A stretch of DNA of 64,000 nucleotides from an uncultured Candidatus Melainabacteria bacterium (GCA_934718275.1 CAKUZD010000002.1:186001-250000); one strand, 5' to 3'; numbered from the stretch's first letter, positions 14,849 through 25,191 are shown. Numbers and translations: made by a program. Notes: generated from the letters alone by a model not told the origin.

Positions 14849-16613
14849 AATTTAATTCTCCAAATATTGCTAATCCTATTGAATCAAATTTTTTGCAAAT
14901 AGAAGAATAAGAAACCGCATTTGATGTAAAATCACATCCCGCAAAAATTTCCTGTCGATGATGTCTTTGTTTGGCTGCATCTTCATATAAATACATTATA
15001 ACTTTATTTTTAAAAGCCTCTATAAATTTTTCTTTGTCTTTTAATGTACCTTCAGAAATAAAAAACGGTCCCATTAATTTATCTTCGTTAACATTACAAG
15101 TTATTAGTAATTTTTTATTAATAGCTTTTCGAATGTTATTCCAAGATATCTCATTTGTACTTCCTGGCAATACAAATTTGTATTCATTGATTTCAGATTG
15201 ATTATTGTCAATATCAATATATTCAAAATTCCATCTACGTTTAAAAGCGGTATCTATCGGAAATACCCCTTGATCCGCACTATTCATTGTGCTCCATAAA
15301 TAAAAGTTTTTAGGAATTTTTAACGATGATAAATTTATATCATGTTCCAAGAAATATTTTATTAAGTCTTCACTAGGGGCTATCTCATATTGGCTTTCCC
15401 CATTTGAAGTTCTATCTAATAACTGGAAAATATCACCAAACACAGCAGCTACATTTGCTCGATTTAATTCTTCTATTATTAACAAATAGTCTTCTTCAGG
15501 GTGTTTAATCGCATTTGTTAAAACTCTTAAAAAAGGTCCTGGAACATATTCATAAGTGATTTCTGAGGAGTTTTCGTTTAGATTCTTTAAATTAACAAAA
15601 GGTCTTAAAGCTTTTCCATGATTCTTTTCAACACTATTATCTGTAGTGCTAGTTCCATCAATTTTTTTTGTTTCAAAACTATCATCACAACATAGCCCTA
15701 ATAGAATAGGTATTCTTGTTATCCCTCGTTTATCAAATTTTTCATATAATGCATCATATTTTTCTTGTGCTGACAAAGTTTTATCTTTAAGTATACATAA
15801 TATTTCTTTTTCATCATTATTTAAGTTAATATCACATTTATTTAATTTTGTTACAGGTTTGTAAGTACCAACAAAGTTTGCATATGAATATGTAGGGTAG
15901 AATGTAACCCTTTCAATATTTGTTGGTTTAAAATTTTCTATTGCTTCTTTGTTCAAAATATAACTTTTCCCTGTACCGGGTGCACCAAATAATATGCGAT
16001 TATGATTTCTCATAATTATAGACCTCCCATAATATTCGAAAAAAGATTTTTTATCGTTTCTATCATATGGAACCTCATAGTCATTTAAATAAGGTTCCAA
16101 GTAACTTTTATTGTTACTGTATAATATGTCATCATTAATAACTTCAAAATCATCAGAATAATTTTTAAACAAATTCTTTATCATATCAATATTGCCTATA
16201 TCCGCATTAAATGCCTCAGATAAAGCCGTTTTTAAATTATATCTTCCATTATTTCTATTTAAAATTTCAATAATTGCATTAACTAAAAGTTTTGGGGATA
16301 CATTTTCAAACCCCATTTTTGTATACGGGTTTGGAACATAATACCTCTTAAACCAAAATTTTATGTATTCTTTTATTTTATCATCACTCAATAATTTATT
16401 TTTAATTTGAGGATAAAATTTATTGTCATCAAAATAAAACAACCCAAGTTGGTTTGCTAATTGTGCTGCAGTACGAAAAAAATCAGTTCCGAATTGCTCA
16501 TTAATTTTTGAACGAGCATTAGCCACATCAGTAATTTCTGTTGGAAAATAACTCAAAAATTGTTTAAGAGTATCGACTGTTGTATTTCTCCATCTGCAAA
16601 TTGGATCTGACAT
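14823..16613 (-). CDS. McrB-type AAA+ GTPase of restriction system
   Basis: This 596-aa protein has a Walker A at about residue 207 (RILFGAPGTGKSYILN), a Walker B at about 380 (YLLIIEELNRANVAAVFGD) and a sensor segment TMNSADQGVFPIDTAFKRRW near 440, all hallmarks of the McrB/5-methylcytosine-restriction AAA family. The N-terminal 190 residues may recognise DNA but match no domain I can name. It is probably the motor for the LlaJI-type nuclease encoded just downstream. It is divergent from the methyltransferase, with about 100 bp of shared control region. Confidence 0.85.
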   Translation of the reverse strand: MSDPICRWRNTTVDTLKQFLSYFPTEITDVANARSKINEQFGTDFFRTAAQLANQLGLFYFDDNKFYPQIKNKLLSDDKIKEYIKFWFKRYYVPNPYTKMGFENVSPKLLVNAIIEILNRNNGRYNLKTALSEAFNADIGNIDMIKNLFKNYSDDFEVINDDILYSNNKSYLEPYLNDYEVPYDRNDKKSFFEYYGRSIIMRNHNRILFGAPGTGKSYILNKEAIENFKPTNIERVTFYPTYSYANFVGTYKPVTKLNKCDINLNNDEKEILCILKDKTLSAQEKYDALYEKFDKRGITRIPILLGLCCDDSFETKKIDGTSTTDNSVEKNHGKALRPFVNLKNLNENSSEITYEYVPGPFLRVLTNAIKHPEEDYLLIIEELNRANVAAVFGDIFQLLDRTSNGESQYEIAPSEDLIKYFLEHDINLSSLKIPKNFYLWSTMNSADQGVFPIDTAFKRRWNFEYIDIDNNQSEINEYKFVLPGSTNEISWNNIRKAINKKLLITCNVNEDKLMGPFFISEGTLKDKEKFIEAFKNKVIMYLYEDAAKQRHHRQEIFAGCDFTSNAVSYSSICKKFDSIGLAIFGELNYGSEEEPA

Positions 16614-16713
16614 GATAAACCTTTCAATTTTGAGTTTAGTATATCATGAAAATCTTTACAATTCATTTTTTATTTTTGAATTAAGATAATATAATGGAGG
16701 GGTGTTTCAGCAC

Positions 16714-17910
16714 ATGCAAACTTTTGAAGTACAAAATAAAAATGATAGTTGGCAAGAAAAGGAATTTAGCCATCCTGAAAAAACAATAAGGCTAGCTACA
16801 TTGTTTAGTGGTATTGGTTCTATTGAAAATGCATTTAAAAGACTGCATTTAAATCATAAAATTATATTTGCAGGAGATATAGACCCTCATGTGAAAGAAA
16901 GTTACATGGCTAATTATGAAATTTTAGAAAAAGATTGGCATGATGATATTACTAAATTCTCTGCCAAAAAATATAAGAACAAAGTAGATATATTAGTAGG
17001 AGGAAGTCCTTGTCAATCCTTTTCTATGGTAGGAAAAAGAAAAGGTTTAGAAGATGCTCGTGGAACATTATTCTATGATTTTGCAAGAGTGGTAAAAGAA
17101 ACGCAACCAAAAGTTTTTATTTACGAAAATGTAAAAGGATTAATAAATCATGATAATGGAAAAACTTGGAAAGTAGTGCAAGATGTTTTTAACTCATTAG
17201 GTTATAAATTTTATTATCAGATTATGAATAGCAAAGATTATGGAATTCCTCAAAATCGAGAAAGAATTCTTGTAGTCGGATTTAAAGATAGAAATATTAA
17301 TTTTGAATTTCCTAAACCAATAAAGTTAGAACGAACTATGCAAGATTTTCTTGAAGACTATACTGATTCAAAATATTATCTTAAAGAAAAGGGAATAAAA
17401 TTTGTAACAAGCACCAAAAATAAAAATAAAAGATATACACAAATCAATGGTAAGATAGCATTATGTCAAAAAGCAAATCAGCAATTCAATTGGCATGGTG
17501 ATTTTATATTTGAACACGCTAATGAAAATGTAGAATATGATGATTTTATTTTTGATATATCAACTGTTGAAGAAAAATATTATCTATCTGAAAAAGTTAA
17601 AAATTATGTACTTGCCGGAGGAACTAAAAATTTTAAAACAAGTACTAAGACTGATTTAGAAGTTGCGAGACCTTTATTACAAACTATGCATAAAATGCAT
17701 AGAGCCGGTGTTGATAATTATGTAACTCATAACAAGGGGCGGATAAGAAAGTTAACACCTCGTGAATGTTTAAGGCTTATGGGATTTAGAGACGATTTTA
17801 AAATTGTTGTTAGCGATACTCAAATGTATAGACAAGCAGGAAATAGTATCGTCTCAGATGTTTTAATTGCATTATTAAAGCAGATGGATATTACACGGTT
17901 CGCTGAGTAA
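16714..17910 (+). CDS. DNA (cytosine-5-)-methyltransferase
   Basis: The standard C5-MTase motifs are in order: I (TLFSGIGSIENAF), IV with the catalytic Cys (GGSPCQSFSMVGKRKG), VI (ENVKGL), VIII (QNRERILVVG), and IX-X near LTPRECLRLMGF...YRQAGNSI. The target-recognition region lies between about residues 225 and 330. Length (398 aa from the ATG) is typical. The start chosen is ATG 16714, 11 nt after GGAGGGG; an upstream GTG at 16702 abuts that site too closely. It protects host DNA from the divergent McrB/LlaJI restriction pair. Confidence 0.93.
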   Translation: MQTFEVQNKNDSWQEKEFSHPEKTIRLATLFSGIGSIENAFKRLHLNHKIIFAGDIDPHVKESYMANYEILEKDWHDDITKFSAKKYKNKVDILVGGSPCQSFSMVGKRKGLEDARGTLFYDFARVVKETQPKVFIYENVKGLINHDNGKTWKVVQDVFNSLGYKFYYQIMNSKDYGIPQNRERILVVGFKDRNINFEFPKPIKLERTMQDFLEDYTDSKYYLKEKGIKFVTSTKNKNKRYTQINGKIALCQKANQQFNWHGDFIFEHANENVEYDDFIFDISTVEEKYYLSEKVKNYVLAGGTKNFKTSTKTDLEVARPLLQTMHKMHRAGVDNYVTHNKGRIRKLTPRECLRLMGFRDDFKIVVSDTQMYRQAGNSIVSDVLIALLKQMDITRFAE

Positions 17911-18438
17911 TGTACATTTAAGAATTGCAAAGTTGAAGTCTCTATATAAAATATTATATAGAATATTTTATGGGCTAGTTTAATCTAGTTTTATAATGTA
18001 TAAATTTTCATTTTTTTTTAACATAACTAGCTGTTTCTTAAAGTTATTGGTGCCCCCTATAACATAATAAATATGAACAAAGAAGAATTTAAGAAGCAGA
18101 AAGAAAAACAAATAACATGTTTTTTTATAATCAAGTTGTATTAGACATTTACAAATGACCTATTGGAGCTTTTATTATCTTCATCCGCACATTTATTTGC
18201 AATTGTTTTAATTACTCTATCTACTCCCTGATGAAGTATGAGTATCTGTTGAGTGCATTCAACTTACTCTGTCAAAATCAGGTAATGTTATACTTTTGAA
18301 ATTTACAAATGTTGATAAATATACAAAATTACAACATTTGAAAAATTTAAGATAAAAATACAATTTAAGGAGTTATTTTACATAAAAAATCTATGTTTGT
18401 AGTAATATTATCATAAATAACAAGAGGCTTTATAATTA
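17911..18438. other. 528-bp non-coding gap in defence island
   Basis: No gene is convincing; a 20-codon scrap begins MNKEEFKKQKEKQ at about 18074. Structure is present: a palindrome CTATATAA-AATA-TTATATAG near 17942-17961 just after the methyltransferase, and an inverted repeat CAAATGTTG (18306-18314)/CAACATTTG (18332-18340) with a 17-bp spacer about 100 bp before the helicase gene. The latter could be an operator. Confidence 0.5.
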
Positions 18439-21400
18439 ATGAATGTAGTAAAAGATGAAATCTTAACAAATAAAAATAAAGCATTAGCTTTATATAAATA
18501 TTTGAAAGAATTTTGTGCACTTGATGTTAAAGTTATAGCAAATGTGGATAGTTATATTTGGAAATTATTTTTTAGTGAAATCCCTGAAGATAGCGAAAAT
18601 ATTAAAGTTGCGTATAAGGATAGAGTAAAAGATAATGATGAAGATGTTGATGACAATAGATGTGAACTATTATCAATTAGAAAACCGCAATTTGATAAAT
18701 GTCCGGAACCTCCAAAAGAAATTAAAGAATGGTTGCTACCAGGTTGGGATAATTACATTCAAAAACCTCAAATTAAAAATCTTGAAAAATTTAAAACAGA
18801 TAGTAAAAGATGTGAAAATGCAGCAAAATGGCTAAAAAGTAGAAACTTTTGGAAAGAAAAACAAGAAAAAATAAAAATAACAAGAGATTTTTTTAATAAA
18901 CTATATAAAATACATGTTGACTTAAATGATGATAACGAAACCAAAGAACTTGTTGTTGCAAACGGATTTATTAGTTGTGCAGATAATACAATGATAAACC
19001 ATCCAATTCTTACCAAAAAAGTTTACACTGATTTTAATCCGAAAGACAATATTATAAGTATTTATGATAGTGATTCTGAATCAGAACTAGATATTTCATT
19101 ATTAACAAGTATACCAGGAATTAACATAAATGTTATTAATGAGGCAGATGAAGAAATTCAAGATAAGTTTTATCATCCCCTAGATAGACATGAAACATAT
19201 GATTTTTTCAAAAATTTTGTTCATAAATTATCTTCAAAGGGTAAATTTTTAAATGTAAATGAACAGCCATTGCCAAACACTGATGATAAGATATTTATAT
19301 CAGTCAATCCTATATATTATGTTCGCAATAAAATTGATGGCACAAGACGAGTAATTGAAGATATCATAAATGATATTGAAAATAATGGGACTATTCCTAC
19401 GCATCTATGCGAATTAATAAGTGGTGGAAAAGTTGAAATTCCTGAAGATGTTCATGAACTTACTATTGATGAACAACTAGCAGAAACTAGTGGTGAAAGT
19501 GTAGAAGTATTATTATCAAAAGAGGCTAATCGAGAACAATTAGAAATTGCAAAACGTGTAGAAAAATATAATGCTGTTTTGGTACAAGGTCCACCAGGAA
19601 CAGGAAAAACGCATACAATAGCAAATTTGTTAGGTCATTTTTTAGCACAAGGGAAGAATGTTTTAGTAACAAGTTATACTCCAAAAGCCTTAAAAGTACT
19701 AAAAGATAAAGTTCCTAGTGAATTACAATCTTTATGTGTTTCTGTTTTAGATGATAAAAATTCGGATGTAGAAAAATCAATAAATGGAATAAATGAATAT
19801 TTATCAAAAGAAAGCTCTGTACATATAAAAAAGAAGATACAAGAAGCTGAAAGTGCTCGTAAAGCAACAATAGATAAACTAGCTCTAATCAGAAAAAAAA
19901 TATTCGCAATAAGGAATAGCGAATATAAATTAATATCTTATGGTGGAGAAAGTTATTCGCCTAGTGATATTGCAAAATTTATAAATGAAAATAATAATTC
20001 TCTATCATATATACCAGGTGAAATTGCAAAAAATATGTTATTGCCTTTAACTAGAGATGAGTTATTGACGTTATATGAGAGTAATACTCAATTATCTGAA
20101 CATGAAGAAAAAGAATTAAATTTAGATATAATAAATCCAAACAAATTATTAAATCCTCAAGATTTTAATAATTTTGTAAACACTATTGATAATTGTATTG
20201 AACAAATAAAACAAATAAAAACTTTTTTAGCTTCTAAAGGTGAAAATATTCTTTTCGTAAATGATGAACAAACTACCAGCATAAAAATTAAAAAAACTAA
20301 TGGTATGATTGCCCCTTTAATTACAAATCCAAACGTATTAATTGTAAAGAAATTGCAAGAATTTTTACTACAATTTAATACATTGGATGAATGGATGATA
20401 TATGCGGCTGTTGATGGCAAAAAAGGTGCTGGATATAAAAAATGTTGGCTTGACCTAATAAATCAAATATCAAACACCGTGAACCTATCAGAATCATTTG
20501 TAAATGAACGATTTGGGAAAGAGGTAAGTTTTTCAGATGACATTAAATATAATGAAGTTTTAACAACCCTAGAAAAAATGGAAATTAGGTTAAAACGAAA
20601 TGGAAAACTTTCTTTTTGGGATAATTTATTAGATAAACATTTTAAAGAAATAAAAGAAAAAATAAAGATCAATAATGAACCAATATCAACTGGTGAAGAT
20701 TGCTCGTTGGTAATAAAAATAATAAACTTAGAAAAAATGAGAAGAATGCTGTGCATCCAATGGAACAATCTTATTGGAAGACATAATTACAAAAAATTTG
20801 AAGAATTAGACAGCAACGAACCAGAGCAAATTGCCCAAAATTTCATTCCTAAAATCAAACAATATATAGATTGGTATAATAATGACTATAAAATACTTTT
20901 AAAATATCTAACGGAATTCGGTTTTAATTACAAAGAAGTTATAAAATCAGATGACCTAGATTCGGATATTGTTTCAACAAAAAAAATATTTGAATTTACA
21001 TCACAAATATTACCAAAATATTTAGAATTAATAAAAATCTGTGATGATTTAAATAATGCAAAGATAAGCATATCTTCAAATAAAACAGAAGTATTAACAC
21101 ATGAACGTAAAAAATCAGAACTTTGTAATAATCTTGCAAATGCAATTCAGAACAGGGATAAAGATAATTATTTAAAATTTTATAATGATATTTCTTCTTT
21201 GTATAATAAAACGAATTTAAAACAACAAAGAGAACAATTATTAGAAAAATTAAAACAGTATGCACCTGATTGGGCTTATAAAATTCAACATAGAGATGGT
21301 ATCTATGGAGAAAATAAAATTCCTGTTAACATATCAGAAGCTTGGAAATATAAACAATTTAAAAATATCATAAAAGAATTGCATTCTGATAATTATGAAA

Positions 21401-23049
21401 AATTACAAAAAGATTGTTTTAATTTAAGTAATCTGTTGAAAAAACAAACCGCACAACTTTGTGAATATAAAGCTTGGTATCATCTACTACAAACAACCGA
21501 AAAAGATTTAGATATAAAGCAAGCCTTAACGGGTTGGAAAACTATGATAAAGAAAATAGGCAAAGGTACGGGGAAGAATGTCCCAAGATATTTAAAAGAA
21601 GCCAAAGCACTGATGGTAAAATGTCAAAAAGCGGTACCAGCATGGATTATGCCAATGTCAAAAGCATTAGAAACATTAACCCCTGGAAAAAATAAATTTG
21701 ATGTAATTATAATTGATGAAGCAAGTCAATCAAATATTTCAGCTCTCGCTATTGTGTACATGGCAAAGAAAATAATTATTGTTGGAGATGACAAACAAGT
21801 AAGTCCAACAGCAGGTTTTAAAGAAATTAGCAAGATTAATAATCTTATTGATATTCATTTGAATGGTGTTATTCCAAATCCCCAAGTATATGAAGCAAGT
21901 ACGTCTTTGTATGATATAGCTGAAACCACTTTTACTTCATTAATGTTAAAAGAACATTTTCGTTGTGTTCCTGATATTATTAATTTTAGTAATGGACTTT
22001 CTTATGACTATAAAATTAAACCTTTGCGTGATGCAAGTAGTTCTAATGTGCAACCTGCTGTTATAAATTATAGAGTTGATGGTACAAGAAAAACATCAAA
22101 TAAAGTAAACTTGGAAGAAGCGAACTGTATTGCGAGTCTAATTGCTGCTTGTATAGAACGAGAAGAATATAAAGATTCGACATTTGGAGTTATTTCGTTA
22201 TTAGGAACGGAACAAGCAAAAATAATTAAAGATATACTTTTAGATAAAATTGATAATATAAAATATGAGCACCATAAAATTGCTTGTGGAGAGCCGCCTA
22301 ATTTTCAGGGTGATGAAAGAGATATAATATTTTTATCAATGGTGGATAGCAATGATAGTGAATCTCCTTTAAAAATAATGAATGCTGATGGAGACAGAAA
22401 AAGAAGATATAATGTTGCAGTAAGTCGTGCAAAAAATCAGGTATGGCTAGTACATTCTTTAGATGTTACAAAAGATCTAAAGGAAGATGATATAAGAAGA
22501 AAACTTATTGAGTACACAATGAATCCAAGAAGTTATTCACAACGGCTTAAACAGATACAACAACAGTCAGATTCTTTATTTGAACAAGAAATCTGTAAAT
22601 CTCTTGTCGCAAGGGGCTATAATATTATTCAACAATTTCCTGTAAGCTCATATCGAATTGATATGGTTGCTTGTTGTGGAAATAAAAAAGTTGCCATTGA
22701 ATGCGATGGTGAAAAATTTCATAGTGGAGAAGAAAAAATCCGTGAAGATATGGAAAGACAAAATATTATAGAAAGAATAACAAAATTTAAATTCATAAGA
22801 ATAAGAGGTAGCGAATATAACTTAGATAAAAATAAGGCTATTGAAAGAATAATTAGAGAACTTAATGAATATGAAATATACCCAGAAAACTCTCAAGAAG
22901 TATTGAATAGTGAAAATTTGGTTTATCCATCTTTAATTGAAGATATTAAAATTCGAGCTCAGCAAATTAGAGAAGAATGGAAAATCGCGGAACAAAATAT
23001 TAGCATAAATAACAATACAATTGAGAATTATCAAGCAAAGTTATTTTAA
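18439..23049 (+). CDS. Giant SF1 helicase fused to Vsr/DUF559-like nuclease
   Basis: The 1536-aa protein has superfamily 1 (Upf1-like) helicase motifs: Walker A VQGPPGTGKTHTIAN near residue 383, motif II IIIDEASQSN near 1090, VGDDKQVSPT, LKEHFRCVPDIINFS, a QGDERDIIFLSMV segment and VAVSRAKNQVWLVHS. About 700 largely helical residues separate motifs I and II, a long insertion. The C-terminus (about 1375-1480) is a Vsr/MTES_1575/DUF559-like nuclease: FEQEICKSLVARGYNIIQQF, then YRIDMVACC and VAIECDGEKFH. Its place beside a restriction system suggests anti-phage defence. I do not recognise it as a named defence system. The start follows AAGAGGC by a normal distance. Confidence 0.8.
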   Translation: MNVVKDEILTNKNKALALYKYLKEFCALDVKVIANVDSYIWKLFFSEIPEDSENIKVAYKDRVKDNDEDVDDNRCELLSIRKPQFDKCPEPPKEIKEWLLPGWDNYIQKPQIKNLEKFKTDSKRCENAAKWLKSRNFWKEKQEKIKITRDFFNKLYKIHVDLNDDNETKELVVANGFISCADNTMINHPILTKKVYTDFNPKDNIISIYDSDSESELDISLLTSIPGININVINEADEEIQDKFYHPLDRHETYDFFKNFVHKLSSKGKFLNVNEQPLPNTDDKIFISVNPIYYVRNKIDGTRRVIEDIINDIENNGTIPTHLCELISGGKVEIPEDVHELTIDEQLAETSGESVEVLLSKEANREQLEIAKRVEKYNAVLVQGPPGTGKTHTIANLLGHFLAQGKNVLVTSYTPKALKVLKDKVPSELQSLCVSVLDDKNSDVEKSINGINEYLSKESSVHIKKKIQEAESARKATIDKLALIRKKIFAIRNSEYKLISYGGESYSPSDIAKFINENNNSLSYIPGEIAKNMLLPLTRDELLTLYESNTQLSEHEEKELNLDIINPNKLLNPQDFNNFVNTIDNCIEQIKQIKTFLASKGENILFVNDEQTTSIKIKKTNGMIAPLITNPNVLIVKKLQEFLLQFNTLDEWMIYAAVDGKKGAGYKKCWLDLINQISNTVNLSESFVNERFGKEVSFSDDIKYNEVLTTLEKMEIRLKRNGKLSFWDNLLDKHFKEIKEKIKINNEPISTGEDCSLVIKIINLEKMRRMLCIQWNNLIGRHNYKKFEELDSNEPEQIAQNFIPKIKQYIDWYNNDYKILLKYLTEFGFNYKEVIKSDDLDSDIVSTKKIFEFTSQILPKYLELIKICDDLNNAKISISSNKTEVLTHERKKSELCNNLANAIQNRDKDNYLKFYNDISSLYNKTNLKQQREQLLEKLKQYAPDWAYKIQHRDGIYGENKIPVNISEAWKYKQFKNIIKELHSDNYEKLQKDCFNLSNLLKKQTAQLCEYKAWYHLLQTTEKDLDIKQALTGWKTMIKKIGKGTGKNVPRYLKEAKALMVKCQKAVPAWIMPMSKALETLTPGKNKFDVIIIDEASQSNISALAIVYMAKKIIIVGDDKQVSPTAGFKEISKINNLIDIHLNGVIPNPQVYEASTSLYDIAETTFTSLMLKEHFRCVPDIINFSNGLSYDYKIKPLRDASSSNVQPAVINYRVDGTRKTSNKVNLEEANCIASLIAACIEREEYKDSTFGVISLLGTEQAKIIKDILLDKIDNIKYEHHKIACGEPPNFQGDERDIIFLSMVDSNDSESPLKIMNADGDRKRRYNVAVSRAKNQVWLVHSLDVTKDLKEDDIRRKLIEYTMNPRSYSQRLKQIQQQSDSLFEQEICKSLVARGYNIIQQFPVSSYRIDMVACCGNKKVAIECDGEKFHSGEEKIREDMERQNIIERITKFKFIRIRGSEYNLDKNKAIERIIRELNEYEIYPENSQEVLNSENLVYPSLIEDIKIRAQQIREEWKIAEQNISINNNTIENYQAKLF

Positions 23050-23235
23050 AATAATTACTTTTTTATACTACAATAAGAATTAAGGATAAATATGTATAGA
23101 AACTGTTTTACTCAAAATGATGAATATAAGGTAAAGATTAATTCTTTATGATCACTCTCCAATGAAGCATTGGCACAAGTAAAAGAGTATTATAAAAGCA
23201 TTTATATATTTTAAATTAACTAGGAAGTTTAAACA

Positions 23236-24132
23236 ATGTTTGATTTTTTTAAAAATTTATTCAAAAAAAACAAAAATTATACAAGCTCAGAAAACTTAAA
23301 TAATGATGAAGATATTGTTAAATTGATGTACTTAATTGATAGACCGCAGCCAACTGTTTTTTTTGTATATGTTAGAGAAATGGTTGGATATTGGTTGCAA
23401 CAAGAAATGAACAAACTTAAAGAGGATAAATGGCATCAAGGAGCACATTGGATTAAAATGGAGTGGACATATCCTTGCTTCGAACAATTAACTTTTGCAT
23501 ATAAAAATCAAATATTTTGTGTAGTAATAGAAATTATTGATAAAACAACAGGAGAATCATTATTACCCCAAAAATGGAAAAACAATCTTATTGACAATTG
23601 TATTAAAAATAATTTAATACCTTGTTTATACAAGGTTTCAGTAAAAGATCCTTCTAATCCTATTTACAATACAATTAAACCTATTACAAGCGGATGGAAT
23701 TTATTCAATGCAATCACAAACAAACCAATTATTCCTGAAAATGTGATTAGTGATGCCAAAATAGAAATTTCTGAATGGGAATTAAATGATTTTGCAATAC
23801 AAGTTGTTAGGGAATATATAACAAACAAATTAAATTATAAAATATTATCTTACCAAAATATTATTGGAATAAATCCTCAGTTATGGTTTGAAGATGAAAA
23901 TAAAAATATGAACTATGTAGTTGTAAGATACGCTGTCTACCCAAATAATAAAGCAGAGCGACCTAATGATTTGAAATCAATACAACTATCGGTTGCAGCA
24001 TATCAAGGATATTTTGCTAGTGTTGCCTTTTTCCCATCAAATGAAAATAGTGAAGATATATCAAAAATTTATAGGGGAGAACCAGTTAATATTGTGTTTA
24101 ATGGTTTAGAAAAACTAGAAAAATTACTTTAA
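23236..24132 (+). CDS. Unknown protein in defence island
   Basis: The 298-aa product begins with an amphipathic basic segment (MFDFFKNLFKKNKNY), followed by a soluble-looking alpha/beta protein with two parts: FVYVREMVGYWLQQEM...WIKMEWTYPCFEQLTFAYKN, and after residue 180 NDFAIQVVREYITNKLNYKI...QLWFEDENKNMNYVVVRYA. The second part has an EDE...YVVVRY arrangement that loosely recalls a PD-(D/E)XK-like core, but this is weak. No family recognised. It is separated from the helicase gene by 186 bp holding only a 19-codon scrap (23092-23151). Confidence 0.6.
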   Translation: MFDFFKNLFKKNKNYTSSENLNNDEDIVKLMYLIDRPQPTVFFVYVREMVGYWLQQEMNKLKEDKWHQGAHWIKMEWTYPCFEQLTFAYKNQIFCVVIEIIDKTTGESLLPQKWKNNLIDNCIKNNLIPCLYKVSVKDPSNPIYNTIKPITSGWNLFNAITNKPIIPENVISDAKIEISEWELNDFAIQVVREYITNKLNYKILSYQNIIGINPQLWFEDENKNMNYVVVRYAVYPNNKAERPNDLKSIQLSVAAYQGYFASVAFFPSNENSEDISKIYRGEPVNIVFNGLEKLEKLL

Positions 24133-24168
24133 TATCTTTTTTTGAGTAGATAATTTTATGATAGAATT

Positions 24169-25191
24169 TTGGAATTAATAGAATTTATTCTTACGACCTT
24201 ATATAAGCACTTGAATAATAAGATATTTAGCTATGACAATCCACCCGTAATTGATGATAATGGTAATGTTGGCTTGCCAGGACAGACTTATAACTGCCGC
24301 TGTCAAGCTATCCCATACAGTGATGACAACCCGTTTATTAAGACACACACTGACAAAAACGGTCAAAAGATTGCGATGAACGCAAAAGACGATATTGAAT
24401 GGATAACGGTAAAAGGCAATCATATCCCGGTAAAAGACGGACAGACAAAAGAACAGGCTTTAAAAGAGTTTTTGGCAAAGAAAGGGAGCAAAACGATTAC
24501 GACAGACGGCATTGTAAAAGACACTGTAAAAGGGATTTATAAGGCTTATAAAGAGGCAAACTGCGAAAGCACTGAGCCTGCATATCAATACCCCAAAACC
24601 GTTGCAGGTGCAAAACGTGGAAAACCTATGACATTTGAACAGGCTGACGGAGGACGTGCCAACCCTTATTTTGATGTGCATAATTATGCTTATTCTCGCA
24701 ACTGTCAGTGTAGTGTGGTAGCTCATGAAGCACGAATGAGGGGGTATGATGTTCAGGCTGTACCTCGTAGTAAAAATGGAAAAACTCAACAATTAGCAGC
24801 ACATTCTTCATGGGCATGGCTTGACCCTAAAACAGGTAAAAAGTGTGAATATACTAAAATTAATGTTTCAAATGCAAAAGAACAATATAATTATTTAAAC
24901 AAACAAATCAAACCTAACCAAAGATATCAATTAGCTTATTATTGGCAATCTAAAAAGGGGAATAGTACACTTAAACATGGTCATGTGCTTTGTATTGAGA
25001 AAAATGCAAGTGGAGTACTAAGGATGTATGACCCACAAGTTAATTATGTATATAATGATGAAAATATAGAAAAATATTTTAATAATCCAAAAATCATTTA
25101 TACTGAAAATCATTTAAAACCGAAGCTATTAAGAGTAGATAATAAACAATTTAATCCTTATTTTATGAATGATGTCGTAAAAAAATATTAA
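24169..25191 (+). CDS. Truncated MuF head protein with papain-like toxin domain
   Basis: This 340-aa frame opens with a TTG and about 15 residues of unrelated sequence, then PPVIDDNGNVGLPGQTYNCRCQAIP, the C-terminal end of a phage MuF minor head protein whose first 200 or so residues are missing. A phage-type linker DDIEWITVKGNHIPVKDGQT follows. Residues 165-300 look like a papain-fold toxin (Tox-PL type): RNCQCSVVAHEARMRGYDV supplies the Cys, HGHVLCIE the His, MYDPQ the Asp. This fits the MuF polymorphic toxins of temperate phages. GC is visibly higher than in flanking genes up to about 24.8 kb. It ends 4 bases into a convergent small gene. Confidence 0.78.
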   Translation: MELIEFILTTLYKHLNNKIFSYDNPPVIDDNGNVGLPGQTYNCRCQAIPYSDDNPFIKTHTDKNGQKIAMNAKDDIEWITVKGNHIPVKDGQTKEQALKEFLAKKGSKTITTDGIVKDTVKGIYKAYKEANCESTEPAYQYPKTVAGAKRGKPMTFEQADGGRANPYFDVHNYAYSRNCQCSVVAHEARMRGYDVQAVPRSKNGKTQQLAAHSSWAWLDPKTGKKCEYTKINVSNAKEQYNYLNKQIKPNQRYQLAYYWQSKKGNSTLKHGHVLCIEKNASGVLRMYDPQVNYVYNDENIEKYFNNPKIIYTENHLKPKLLRVDNKQFNPYFMNDVVKKY

